Source of the DNA: Bryoerythrophyllum caledonicum
Lineage: Eukaryota; Streptophyta; Bryopsida; Pottiales; Pottiaceae
Direction: 5' to 3'
Assembly (NCBI GenBank): GCA_963971425.1
Contig: OZ020521.1
Span: forward strand, 8,697,519 to 8,761,518
DNA length: 64,000 bases
Part shown: one piece after another, positions 50,885 through 61,389 of the stretch
Layout: the number at the start of each line of letters is the position of its first letter
Position numbering within the stretch: the stretch's first letter is position 1
The notes under the pieces: model-generated
Seen by the model: the letters and a program-made list of their open reading frames with translations, nothing else
Database searches by the model: none
What the model was told of the DNA's origin: nothing
Translations under genes and position numbers: made by a program

Positions 50885-51180
50885 ATGCACAAATAAGGAG
50901 GGCAGAAATTAAACGAAAGGAGAGTAATGAGAAGGGAGATGAAATAATCGAAAGGAGGAGAGTAATGAGTAGGAAAATGTAATAAACGAAGCTGTAAAAT
51001 AAATTAAATAATAAGGGACTACTAGCCTGAAAATCTGCCATTTATATGTTTTGTTGTATTTTACTTTCTTCAAGCAGAGACCACAGTGGCCCCTAATTGA
51101 AAGTAAAAGGAAACTCTACTCCTCTACAATTTTTGATTTACTGCAGAAGCAAAAGGCCGAAAGTAAAAGGCCAAAAGTAA

Positions 51181-52000
51181 AAGGATGAACGTAAATTTTT
51201 AACAGTGAAAGCTTGAAAGTTAAACGTTGAAAGTAAAAGGTAATCGTTAATGGTTAAGAGCTTGAAGCACAAGGTTGGAGTGAAAGGTTAACAGCAAAAG
51301 GTTATCAGTAAAAAGGTTACAGGTTAATTGTTACGAGGAAAATGTTTTGAAGCAAAAGGTGAAAGGGGAAAATGCTTTAAGTTAAAGGCTAATGGTGAAG
51401 GGTTACAAGTAAAATGCTACAAAAGAATTACTAAAAGTAAAAGGTTAGATGTAAAAGGATGAACGTAAAATTATAATAGTGAAAGCTTGAAAGTTAAATG
51501 TTGAAAGTAAAAGGTAATCGTTAATGGTTAAAGGCTTGAAGCACAAGGTTGGAGTTAAAGGTTAACAGCAAAAGGTTATCAGTAAAAAGTTACAGGTTAA
51601 TTGTTACGAGGAAAATGTTTTTAAGTAAAAGGTGAGAGGGGAAAATGCTAAAAGTTAAAGGCGAATGGTGAAGGGTTACTAGTAAAATGCTACAAACAAA
51701 TTACGAAAAGTAAAAGGTTAAAAGTTAAAGGATGAACGTAAAATTTTAAAAGTGAAAGCTTGAAAGTAAAATGTTGAAAGTAAAAGGTAATTGTAAATGG
51801 TTTAAAGCTTGAAGCACAAGGTTGGAGTTAAAGGTTAACAGCAAAAGGTCATCAGGAAAAAGTTACAGGTTTATTTGTTACGAGGAAAATGTCTTTTAGT
51901 AAAAGGTGAAAGGGGAAAATGCTAAAAGTAAAAGGCTAACAGTGAAGGGTTACAAGTAGAATATTACAAAAGAATTGCTAAAAGGAAAAGGTTAAAAGTG
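51181..52000 (-). repeat. three-unit higher-order repeat, about 273 bp per unit
   Basis: The marker AAGGATGAACGTAAA starts at 51181, 51455 and 51728, giving units of 274 and 273 bp. Each is made of short AAAGTTAAAGG-like words. The intact host copy holds only about one and a third units, so the array expanded here (or contracted there) after duplication. Confidence 0.85.
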
Positions 52001-52289
52001 AAAGGGTGAAATTGTTGACCTGGAGATGAGTGCTTTGGTGCCTTTTGGTAATGCCTGCAATGTATGTATTGTACTAGAAAGGAAGCAGCAACTGAAGACT
52101 CGGGTCACTAGTGAATGCATTGCTTTGCATACTCATCTGTTGCCCAGCGAACTTAGCAGCTTTGTTTTGCCGAGTGTGAATGTGTCATTCTCTTTCAAGA
52201 TCGCTATTATTGTGCCCTCGGTTGCTCCTCCACTACAGTTGCTTTTTGTCAATGTGTCTTCCTTGGTCCGATGGTCGTCTCTGCCAGTG

Positions 52290-53130
52290 ATGAATGTGTT
52301 CCCACTAGCTCCATTGGCTATTTTGCAAGTGCGTTGATCATTTCTAACTTTCGTTCGTATGATGTATCACCTTTAGCTTGAACATTCATTGCAAAAGCTC
52401 TTTTGCACCAAACAACGTCTCCAGGGATTCTTTTTGGAAATTTGAAGAAAGAGGCGGAAGTGAAGAAGTATCAAACACTCCACCAACTCCAGTGGCGTGT
52501 AACAAGACTTTCAACGCCATGAAACAACTTTTTCCATGCTTGATTGGCTTCAATGATTGTTTTCCTGCGAGTTTTGCGTAAAAGGTCGCAGAAAACGACT
52601 CGAATTAAAACCTTGGGCCCCATTTCTAGTATCTGTAACTATCACTTTTTCGGAAGATGTTCGAGTTAGGTGACAATAATTTGAAAGCCAGTGAGGTATA
52701 ACTCGCTATACACTGCTCTTTCCTCACTCCGAATGAAAGAGCTTAACTATGGAAGAGCTTGATACTAGTCTTTAAGCTCAGGTTTTAGCCGCCTTTGAGA
52801 ATGGAGAAGGAAAAGACATGAATTTTAGCCGCCTTTTTCCTCGTTGAGCTGATCATAATAAGAAAAGAGGTCAAAACTCGTGTTATGTTTGCCTCAACTC
52901 TACAGCTGTGAGAGTTTGGTGGCAATTATATGAGTCGCGATTCATTTTTCTACAAGATTCCAGGTGCTTCGGCGTGGACAATGACGCTTGACCGACTTAA
53001 TCCGCGTAATTTCAAGCAGCCCACTAGCTTCTCACGTATTTGAGAGCATCATATTACAGCAATAGCATGTAATTCGTTTTCCATCAGACTGCTTGTCTCT
53101 CGGTGTCGGCCTTCTCTCGAATTTCGTGTG
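52290..53130. other. P450 upstream region, no gene seen
   Basis: Single-copy sequence between the host-unit boundary and the P450 start codon. A short frame at 52378-52581 has no recognisable motif. The last part is presumably promoter and 5'UTR. Confidence 0.5.
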
Positions 53131-55463
53131 ATGGATATTCAAGCCTCGGCATCAGAGTGTGTGCGGAGAATGACCGGTTCGACAGTGCTGTGGGGGTTTC
53201 TCAGCCTGATCGTAGCTTACTTTGTGTGGGCATTAGTGGATCGGTGTGTTCTTCAACGAAGAAGGATCGGTCCAGTTCAGTGGCCCATCTTAGGTAATAT
53301 TGCTTCAGTCATGTGCTGGTTGTGACCTTTGTGCTTAGTGTGTCCATAATTCAGCATATCGTTTCTTTGTCAATTCAGGTCTGTTATGTTGCTTCAGTCT
53401 GACGAGTTTATGTGGGACTGATTTCATCGCTAATATTAGGGGCAACGGTGGAAGTGTTACGAAACTACGACCACCTTAACAGCTGGCCGGTGCAATATTT
53501 TCTTAGAGATGGGCTGACTTTTAGCTGTAAGATGGTGAACATAACCTATACCTTCACAGCCGACCCAGCAAATGTGGAACATATTCTTAAAACAAACTTC
53601 GCCAACTACCCTAAGGTAATGTGCCCATTTCTGTTATTTGTGTTCATTTGTTTGTTTAATAACCTTCTGTAATTCATTGTAATTTTATGCACGTTGGTGT
53701 GACTAATTGTTACTAGCTCGCTCAGAATCAACACCTAAATTTGGTAAGGTCTCGCTTTCTTCAGCCTTTCCCTTAGTCCTTTGTTGTAATTTGTGCTGTA
53801 GGGGAAAGTCTTTCACGAGAATTTTGATTTGTTTCTGGGAGACGGGATCTTCAACGTGGACGGAGAGATCTGGAAAAAGCAACGCAAAACGGCCAGCTTC
53901 GAATTCGCTTCTAGAAAACTGCGTGACTTCAGCACTGTTGTGTTTCGTGATTACTCTGTGAAATTGGCATCCATACTCGCCGATGCTTCCGCAACGAAGC
54001 AGTCCATGGACATGCAGGTTAGCGCTATCTTCATCCGAGTTAAATGTGTACATCAGTAAGGTGATTATTCAAGTCTAGCAGGTACTAATTCGTTTTCTAA
54101 GATTGTATTGACAGGACCTATTCATGAGGTTCACTCTGGACTCCATCTTCAAGATAGCGTTCGGCTACGAGATTGGGACGCTGAAGCCCGGGCTTGCTGA
54201 CATCCCTTTCGCGAAGGCTTTCGAGGTGACCAACGAAGTCACATCCAGCAGGTTCATGAATCCATTCTGGAAACTGCAGCGCGCGTTCAAGCTCGGCTCC
54301 GAGGCAGCTGTGGTGAAGAGCGCGAAAGAAGTCGATGATTTCACTTACAGCGTGATCAAGGCCAGAAAAGCAGAGATGATGAGTACTCTGGAAGCTCTCA
54401 ATGGAAAAGGAGATCTACTTAGTCCTGTAAGTGGAAATACTACTCTAAAGTTAATGCATTATTGTAGCTTTTGCTGACACATGATCTCTGGTCTTGTGCA
54501 GGGGAAATGCGACCTTTTCACGAGGTTCATGGTTCTGAACGAGGAAGAGGATCAGAAGTTCACAGACAAGAACTTCCGTGACACGCTGCTGAATTTTCTG
54601 ATCGCTGGAAGGGACACCACTGCCGTCACTTTATCATGGTTTGTGTACATGATGACGCTGAACCCTCACGTAGCGCAGAAGATCTTCGAGGAGCTCCGGA
54701 GCTTTGAGGACTCCGTGAGCGGCGGCATCAAAGTGGATACAGTAGATCATCATGACACTTATCAAAGGATTGTGAGGTTCTCGAAGCTCTTCAACTTCGA
54801 TTCCGTCCTCAGGCTACCCTTTCTGCACGCGTGTATCCTGGAGACGTTACGCCTCCACCCTGCTGTGCCAATGGTAAATCACGAACCTCCTACTCACGTG
54901 AATACACATTATGCCTTGATTGCATTATAAACTATTTATTCATTGCTGTGTAGGACCCCAAAAGTGTAGAGGACAATGACATTCTTCCGGATGGCACGGC
55001 GGTGAAGAAAGGGAGCATGATCATATACGCGCCGTACGCCATGGGGCGAATGCCATGTTTATGGGGCCCTGATGCCGCAGAGTACAGGCCAGAGAGGTGG
55101 ATTGTCGATGGAGTGGTCCAGCTCGAATCTCCATTTAAATTCACCGCTTTTCAAGTAAGTTATCACCTAGAAACCTAGCCCGATGGTGTTATCAGTAGTT
55201 TCAGTTTGTACCTTTGGCCCTTCCCAAACATATAACTGCCAAGGTGATGATTGACCCTTTGATGATTTGCTTGCTTCCAGGCAGGGCCTCGGATCTGCCT
55301 TGGAAAGGACTCGGCCATGTTGCAGCTGCGGATGTCGCTTGCGATACTGTGCAGGTTCTTCAAGTTCCAGATGGTGCCCGGGTCTGTTGTCAAGTTCCGT
55401 CAGATGTCTACCTTGCTGCTGGCCCACGGTTTGCATGTTGACATAACTTTGCGTTCAGACTGA
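53131..55463 (+). CDS. cytochrome P450, CYP704-like (CYP86 clan), 540 aa
   Basis: Seven exons in phase: 53131-53293, 53440-53615, 53802-54017, 54115-54426, 54502-54873, 54954-55154, 55281-55463. An N-terminal membrane anchor (VLWGFLSLIVAYFVWALV) places it on the ER. ADPANVEHILKTNFANYPK, FLGDGIFNVDGEIWKKQRKT and SFEFASRKLRDFSTVVFRDY are hallmarks of the CYP86 clan and closest to CYP704. The I-helix has AGRDTT (about 324-329), the K-helix ETLR (403-406), then RPERW and the haem loop FQAGPRICLG (Cys about 486). CYP704 enzymes omega-hydroxylate long-chain fatty acids; CYP704B members serve sporopollenin and spore or pollen wall synthesis. A fatty-acid hydroxylase role is therefore likely; the B subfamily is not proven. 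No key residue is missing. Confidence 0.94.
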
Positions 55464-57743
55464 AATCTACTTTCAATCATCAAGATTCAGGGTAGATGGC
55501 AAATTATAGATGTGCCATACATGTTATTTACATAAGACTTTCTCTTGTTGATTTCGGTTGTAGTTTCAACCAGTAGGTGGTAGGCAGTGAATATCATAAG
55601 AGTGCGTACTATGTAGTGGATTGGCCTATGTAGTAATTTTCAAAGTGTGTTTAACATGAACAACTATCTCCTGATCCGGATAGATGCTGGATTTCAGAAG
55701 TCTAAAACAGGCACAAGATCTCACTAAAGGTCTGATGTCTGTAAAGAGTTTCGTGCAGAAATTTCCTACCGTGGAGGTCCACAAGCTTCGCGTAATTTAT
55801 GTAATCTGCTGTGATCTGAGTTAGTGCGATGCTCGTAGGTTATATGGCACTGTACGTCATAATCTGACAAGTGAGGATGCAATGCATTTCCACACAACAA
55901 TTCAGACCATGGCATTATGTACAATCAAACAGAAACAGAACCTGGCACTCACTTCCACCTCAAACCTCTCGTGCTTCTGATCCATCCTAAAGCGTAAATA
56001 AGATAGTCTCAGGCTCTTACAACTCCTTTTAGCTAAGTTCTCATCAGCATCATCCATGACTTCGCCAGCACAAAAGACCACAAAATTTTCTTCAAAATGT
56101 CGCTCTCCCAGAGGTGATTTCTGCGCCATAGCCACAGAAAACAAGGCTCTCACGGTAGAGACTGCGAAGCTTGTCCACTGTAGCGCTTGAGTTAGCGAAG
56201 AGTGCACGCCAAAACTTTCCGAAATGGAAGGGCTAAATTAATGTTGCCAGCGTGAAGGTTCATCAACTAATGGTGCAGATCTCAAATGGGAAGTATAATC
56301 AGAACCAACATGGAAAGAGAATAAACCATTAGGAGTGGAAATATTACCAACGATAGTAAAAGTCTGCTCCCACTCACTCAGAAGAGTTGCTTTTGCTTCT
56401 TCGCCGTTCAACTGCTGAAATATTGCTGTGTAGGCCGCCATTGATGAAACTTCAGCCGTTGCGCTTGATCCTTCAGCTCAGACGCTACAGAGGACGAGTC
56501 TTCAATTGATGCCGGAGGCGCCCCTGAAGACTTCGAACTAGCCAGTCGAACAGGTGATCTACTGGGGAAGCATTGGGAGATAAAAGTTCCTTCATTTGTC
56601 TATTACAAGATAATATGGATACCACAATAATACCCAGATTGTCAAAGAAGCAGAGCTATGCATAGAGAGGAACTGAGCAACAAAGTGTACACCATGTGGA
56701 AGTGACATGTACCCCTGTAACCCTAAACCAATGGTGAATGTCGATGAAGGTTTTCAAGCATGGTAACCTCTCAACCCAAACCTTCACAAACCATGATGCA
56801 TGTATTCAATTCCAGAATGCAAGTTCCACCAGATAAAAATCCTATCATTTTGTCGGCATGGAAAATGTAAAAGCATAAGATGGTCCAAATTGCAGAACAC
56901 ATAATATTCAACACATAGCCAAAAAGTAATCTAATATATGAGTAAGGTACCTCTAGTTACTGTATGAAGTGATGTCTTCAATGTCTTGGTCAGGTAAAGG
57001 TGATAGAATTTACGTGCATCCCTCTCGCTCTCTGAAACAAACCACAATCATGACCTAACACATTCAAGGCTTCAAACATGTCGCATTTCATCAGAAAACG
57101 AAAATCTCAAAAACTCATGCGGCAAGATCGTGCCTATCTCGAAGAACGGAAGCAATGAGTACATTAACTGCAGCATGGAAAACATAATTTGACCCATCTT
57201 GCTCGGCATTAATCCTGTAAGGCCATGAGCTTTTTCTGGCCTGTGAGAATCTACAAGTGTTCTAGATCATGCAGAATGACATCTATGCGTTAGGTACACT
57301 TTAGCATGAAAATCTACGAACTCATTTCAAGGAAATCACTGTCGCTCGCAAATGCTTGCACCGATTGTTGTGACAATGGTCTAGATGCCCATCTTCCTCC
57401 ACCTCTAAGTCATGATCTATTTTTTTCTTCAAAGTGGTTTCTTGTGCCAAAACAACCCATATACTGTATGATCGTTTGCCCTTAAAGGGTTAAGTGTTCC
57501 AAATTTGTAAAATCCATGCGCTCTCTAGACTCTGGTTGTCCCTAAACCAGAATCATAATTTGACATAGTCGGACCTTCAAAGTCGCTGCATTTTATCAGA
57601 AAACAAAAATTACACGGCTCATGCTGTAACTGTAAGAACGTACATACCTCTGAGAAAGAAGGTGAAAAGAGAGTAAAATAACCTGCAGCTTGCTGATCTT
57701 CCCCAATCACATGTAATACTTGTGTTATGATATTGTATAAATT
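55464..57743. other. no assigned gene; possible unassigned exon near 56397-56562 (-)
   Basis: The first part is the P450 3' flank. On the - strand a stretch from about 56562 to 56397 reads as plausible coding sequence (RSPVRLASSKSSGAPPASIE, SELKDQAQRLKFHQWRP) after a CAG acceptor-like site, but I do not recognise it. Open frames at 55902-56207 and 56238-56441 are also without domains. The rest is featureless. Confidence 0.3.
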
Positions 57744-57779
57744 TTGGAACATCTTTGTACACAATCAAGTCGACGAAAG

Positions 57780-58094
57780 TTCTTCGGGGCGTCCGTGGTG
57801 GCCATCATATGTGTGCACCAGGACCTCGGGCGCGCGGACGCCATGAGCATAGGCATGTACGTGCAGACGCTGATTCTGGCGCTCATGGCGCCGGGCGTGG
57901 GCAGCTGCTGCGAGGTCTCGCTCGCGGCGTACCCTGAGCTGGTCATTCGCAAGGAGCTGGATATCCCTCCCGAACTCGTGATCATTTGCGGCCTCGCCAT
58001 TGGGTACACGGGCAATGATTTCCCTGCTAACGGCTTGCACATCGCGCGCGCGCCTGTGGAGCATAATGTAACTGCTATCTTGGACTCTGATTGA
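57780..58094 (+). pseudogene. nitroreductase C-terminal fragment
   Basis: About 104 codons, GC-rich and intronless, from FFGASVVAIICVHQDLG through DAMSIGMYVQTLILALMAPG, GSCCEVSLAAYPELVIRKEL, IPPELVIICGLAIGYTGNDF and a final ARAPVEHNVTAI. This order is the C-terminal half of FMN-dependent nitroreductases. The N-terminal FMN-binding half (an RRSVR-type motif) was not found in the 2 kb upstream. The piece follows an AAAG that could be a splice acceptor, so it is either a last exon with a distant or unrecognised upstream part, or a truncated insertion. The composition differs sharply from its AT-rich flanks. Confidence 0.65.
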
Positions 58095-59236
58095 CCATGT
58101 ATCCTACTTTGATGCCACCTCGAAGGCATTAACAAGAATCTATTTGCTGGTAGCCGGCATCTGATGATGTGTACTAGCTAGAATGTCGACTGTAGATCTT
58201 TAGTGTTCATACTAAGTAGAGACGGTTGCTTCGACAGAGGATTATGCGGAAAGCATACCAGGACACTTGGTGCGTGGCTCTTGTAAAGTATCAAAAGCTG
58301 AGAGTTTTCTTTCTATTGTTCCTTGTATTATGAATCTGGCCTACTTTACATGACCATTGGTTGAGTCCTTTGAGAGCAATCTAATACAGTCTTCTAGTCA
58401 ACATCTCCTGAGGTCCTATCTAAGCTGCACTTCGCCAATTTGCTATGGTGCTGGATTCTGATTATTGAGCATTCGGTTTACAAATATTGTGCACATAATT
58501 TGAGCTACACCTTATCATAGAAAGAGGCACGGATTCCCTTCAGAAGTTCGGCCTGACAGCAAAAGCTTCGCAGATTAGTGGAACGTGTTTTTTTTATAAG
58601 ATTTGGCTCTATCCTGAAATATTTCATCATGTGGTCATGGTAAACAATGCAGGGGGGGGGGGCACTAATGAGTTCTCTAGCACCGGTTGGCACATGAATG
58701 CTTACGCATTCCACTTGAAGTCGCCCTGAAGGATGCACCACTTGTGAAAATTCACAGTCGCTATTTCTTCCCCTGTTCACAACGACACATGATCATTTAA
58801 TCAACAGAATTTGCATAGAATCAGTAGCATAACCTCGAATCAGGAACTAGAATAATATATGATATGTGCGTGGCTGCAAGCCACACTCGTCACACTCGTC
58901 ACTGCCTTGTACCTACAGTTGAGAAAATTACCGTACTTACTTTAGGGAAACCAGGAATCTATTTATCACCAGCCAACAACGCCGGGTCATACTTCACAGG
59001 CTCAAGACATATACCATCACCGTCTTCCTTCACAGGATCTTTGATATGGGCCTGCTCTCAGGCATTTCCTGAGCGCATAGGACTGCAACCTGACGAGTTG
59101 ATGAGGAGGCGATGCCGGGCAAGGAGGACGACGGGCTGGGCAGGGGACGGTCCCAACAAAGAGTTGACCTCCCTTCGTCGGGAGCTCTCCAACGAGGGTT
59201 CAATTTGCCCTCAGCATGCTTCAACTAGTTACAACC
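58095..59236. other. no gene recognised
   Basis: Contains a ten-base G run (near 58653) and an open frame (58864-59265) with a GC-rich core (59035-59220) but no domain. A CAG acceptor-like site precedes the GC-rich core, so it could be an isolated exon; nothing supports a product. Confidence 0.4.
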
Positions 59237-60000
59237 TTTTTATTGCACCATCGAAACCTTTGTAATTAAAAATCCTTATCAGTAAATTTGCAATAAATTT
59301 AGGCTTGAAACAATTTTTAAAAGAATCATGTCAATAGGAAAAAAAAACTCTAATTATGAGAAATGATTCATGTAAGGGTAAATTATATGAAGATATACAC
59401 ATAAAACATCTCATTAAATTGAGTTATTTGTAAAGTGATCCAAATTCTTAAAAGATGCTTTTTAAAATATGTGTGAACTCTCAATAACCATACGATACTC
59501 ATTGAAATAGCCATTTATATAGCACATCATGAAGGGTTATATTACAAGATGCCCAAAAATAATTCAAAATTTTCAAGGTAATCACCTATTAACATTAATC
59601 CATTTGTTTGTTTTGATTTGTCATCTACATAGGACCAAAACTTATACTTAAATTTAAACAAATTCCAAATTCCAAACTATCTCATTAGATTAAAATCACA
59701 TTATTATTTTACTGGAAAAGGTGGGTTTCTAAGCCAGGGCAAATTGACCCCCTCGCTGGGACTTACGCAAGGGGGCCACGAGGGGTGGGGCCAAACCTGG
59801 CCCCTATTTTGTTTTTGGAAGGGGCACTATTTATAGCAATATAGGGTCCTTCGAGGCAGACAATGGCCATAGGTCCCAAAATTGTAAAAAAAAATTCCTA
59901 AAAAAGCCTCTGGACCCCCCAAAATAAGAGGGCCAGCAAAATGACCCCATGCAATTAAGACGGGGCCACCTCGGGTAAGTCGAACTTTTTTATTGCACCA
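59237..60000. repeat. segment between 14-bp direct repeats, possible small insertion
   Basis: TTTTTATTGCACCA occurs at 59237-59250 and 59987-60000. The roughly 736 bases between are AT-rich at first, then carry G/C-rich blocks such as GGGGCCAAACCTGGCCCC. A 14-bp flanking repeat would fit a target-site duplication of a non-LTR retroelement, but no poly(A) end or coding region is visible. Confidence 0.35.
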
Positions 60001-61389
60001 GGGTCCCCTCCGTCGTAATAGTAAATAGTGAATCGCAACAGTAATTAGTAACGCTTTATGAGCATTAATAGTAAAGCTCTCGACGACGCCTCTGAGCCCC
60101 TGGTTCCCACCTCACGTTCCCACCACATTCGGCCTCCTCTCCAACCGTCCGATCTCTCTCCACCGACGCCCATCAAACTGTCGAATCTCTAAAGTTAGGG
60201 ATGATACCGTTTCGATACCCGGCCCCACAAACCACCCCTTCCGACCACCCAAAACCACCACAGACCCCAAAACCCCCACCGATTCTCAAAACCCCAAGAT
60301 CTCACGTCCGAAATCCACCAAGAAAGAGTACCCCTTATGCCGCATCTGCGTCCCCTCCTCGCACGAGGAAAACCAACAACATTTGTTGCAGAGAGTTTGA
60401 GATGGTAGTGCAATTGTGCTATGAGAGGTGCACGATCACGCCATCGCTGTTTGTTTTCACGTTCACGTACAAGTTTTGGTGGAAGATTGACATGGTAGCT
60501 GCTTTGAGATCCAAAGACTTGCATCAGGTAATTCTTCTTTGAGAGAGCACTTCCTGGATGTGGCTGTCCTCTCTGTTTGAGGCAACCAAGTTGTTGTGAT
60601 CAGTTCTGGTCTTACGTTTTCCATGGAGAGAAGTTTTTGAGGCATTGAGGGTGAATAGCTCTTTGTTTACGCTCTTTTTTTCTCTCTCTAGGTTGGTTAC
60701 ACGTTGAGAGTGATGTGTTTGGTGCTCTCGATCGGTTGTTCTTTGTGGCCTACGCTCTTAGAGTTTTCCTTTGAGAGGAGGCATTGGTGGCGCATTTAGT
60801 TGCTGTTAAATTACTCGAACAATTTACGCTGATTTGGAGTCATTCGTCTTTTGCATGGTTTTTGATCAGGAGAGACAACAATTGGCTTCTGGTCCTTAGG
60901 TTTTGTCCTTTTTGTGATGGTATTTGGGGTTTGGTGGAGCGTTCAATGGTGGCGTGTGCATGGAATGTTGTTCCGGGTGCTGTGTTACGATTTTTCCTGG
61001 TTTTAGGGTTTGGGACAACGGGGTACAGTAAATGGAAAGTCAATGAGTTGTGAGGGTCTTTTTGGAGGTTTTGGAGACTGTTTAGGTTTCTATGTTGTGG
61101 CCTTAGAGTTTAACACACTTAGTAGCATTCAATAGAGCTCTTTGTGAGTGAGATATGCCTGTTTAGGAGATTTTTCTGTATTTAAGAGTTCTTTAGAGTT
61201 TTTTTGTTTGGGATCTGGGTTCATTGCCTCTGTTTTCATTGATCTTATGAGTAATGGTGTGTTCGATTGTAGGGTGAGGGATGTGTTAATTGTTTGAGTT
61301 TTTGTTTGTCTATCTCTCTCTGAGTTTTTGTTGCTTTTGTGCAGATTGGCTCATCACATTGGCATTGATGTAAAACTCGTCCAGACACA
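60001..61389 (+). promoter_or_regulatory. promoter, 5' leader exon and leader intron of the FAP-like gene
   Basis: A Pro/Ser-type C-rich stretch (60080-60360) resembles a plant promoter or 5'UTR. A likely leader exon ends at 60527 (ATCAG/GTAATT) and the next begins at 61345 (GTGCAG/ATTGG), giving an intron of about 817 bases. Reading through the leader exon reaches a stop soon after the junction, so it is treated as untranslated. Confidence 0.45.

Larger units (their letters stand above)
50489..52289 (-). repeat. host inverted-duplication unit, interrupted copy, piece 3
   Basis: Reverse complement of 9919-11162, longer because its minisatellite is expanded. It begins with GAA (50489-50491) directly at the CACTA terminus, the complement of the TTC target site at 11160-11162. 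Confidence 0.85.

Noticed and set aside
58645-58665. Poly-G run as a regulatory or quadruplex element
   Set aside because: A single homopolymer run without repeated G tracts; no supported function.
59237-60000. LTR element or solo LTR
   Set aside because: The flanking repeat is only 14 bases, and no TG...CA termini, primer-binding site or polyprotein sequence was seen.
60201-60542. Pro-rich 113-aa frame as a separate gene
   Set aside because: Low-complexity C-rich leader sequence; when spliced to the next exon it meets a stop quickly, and the conserved protein starts at 61390.
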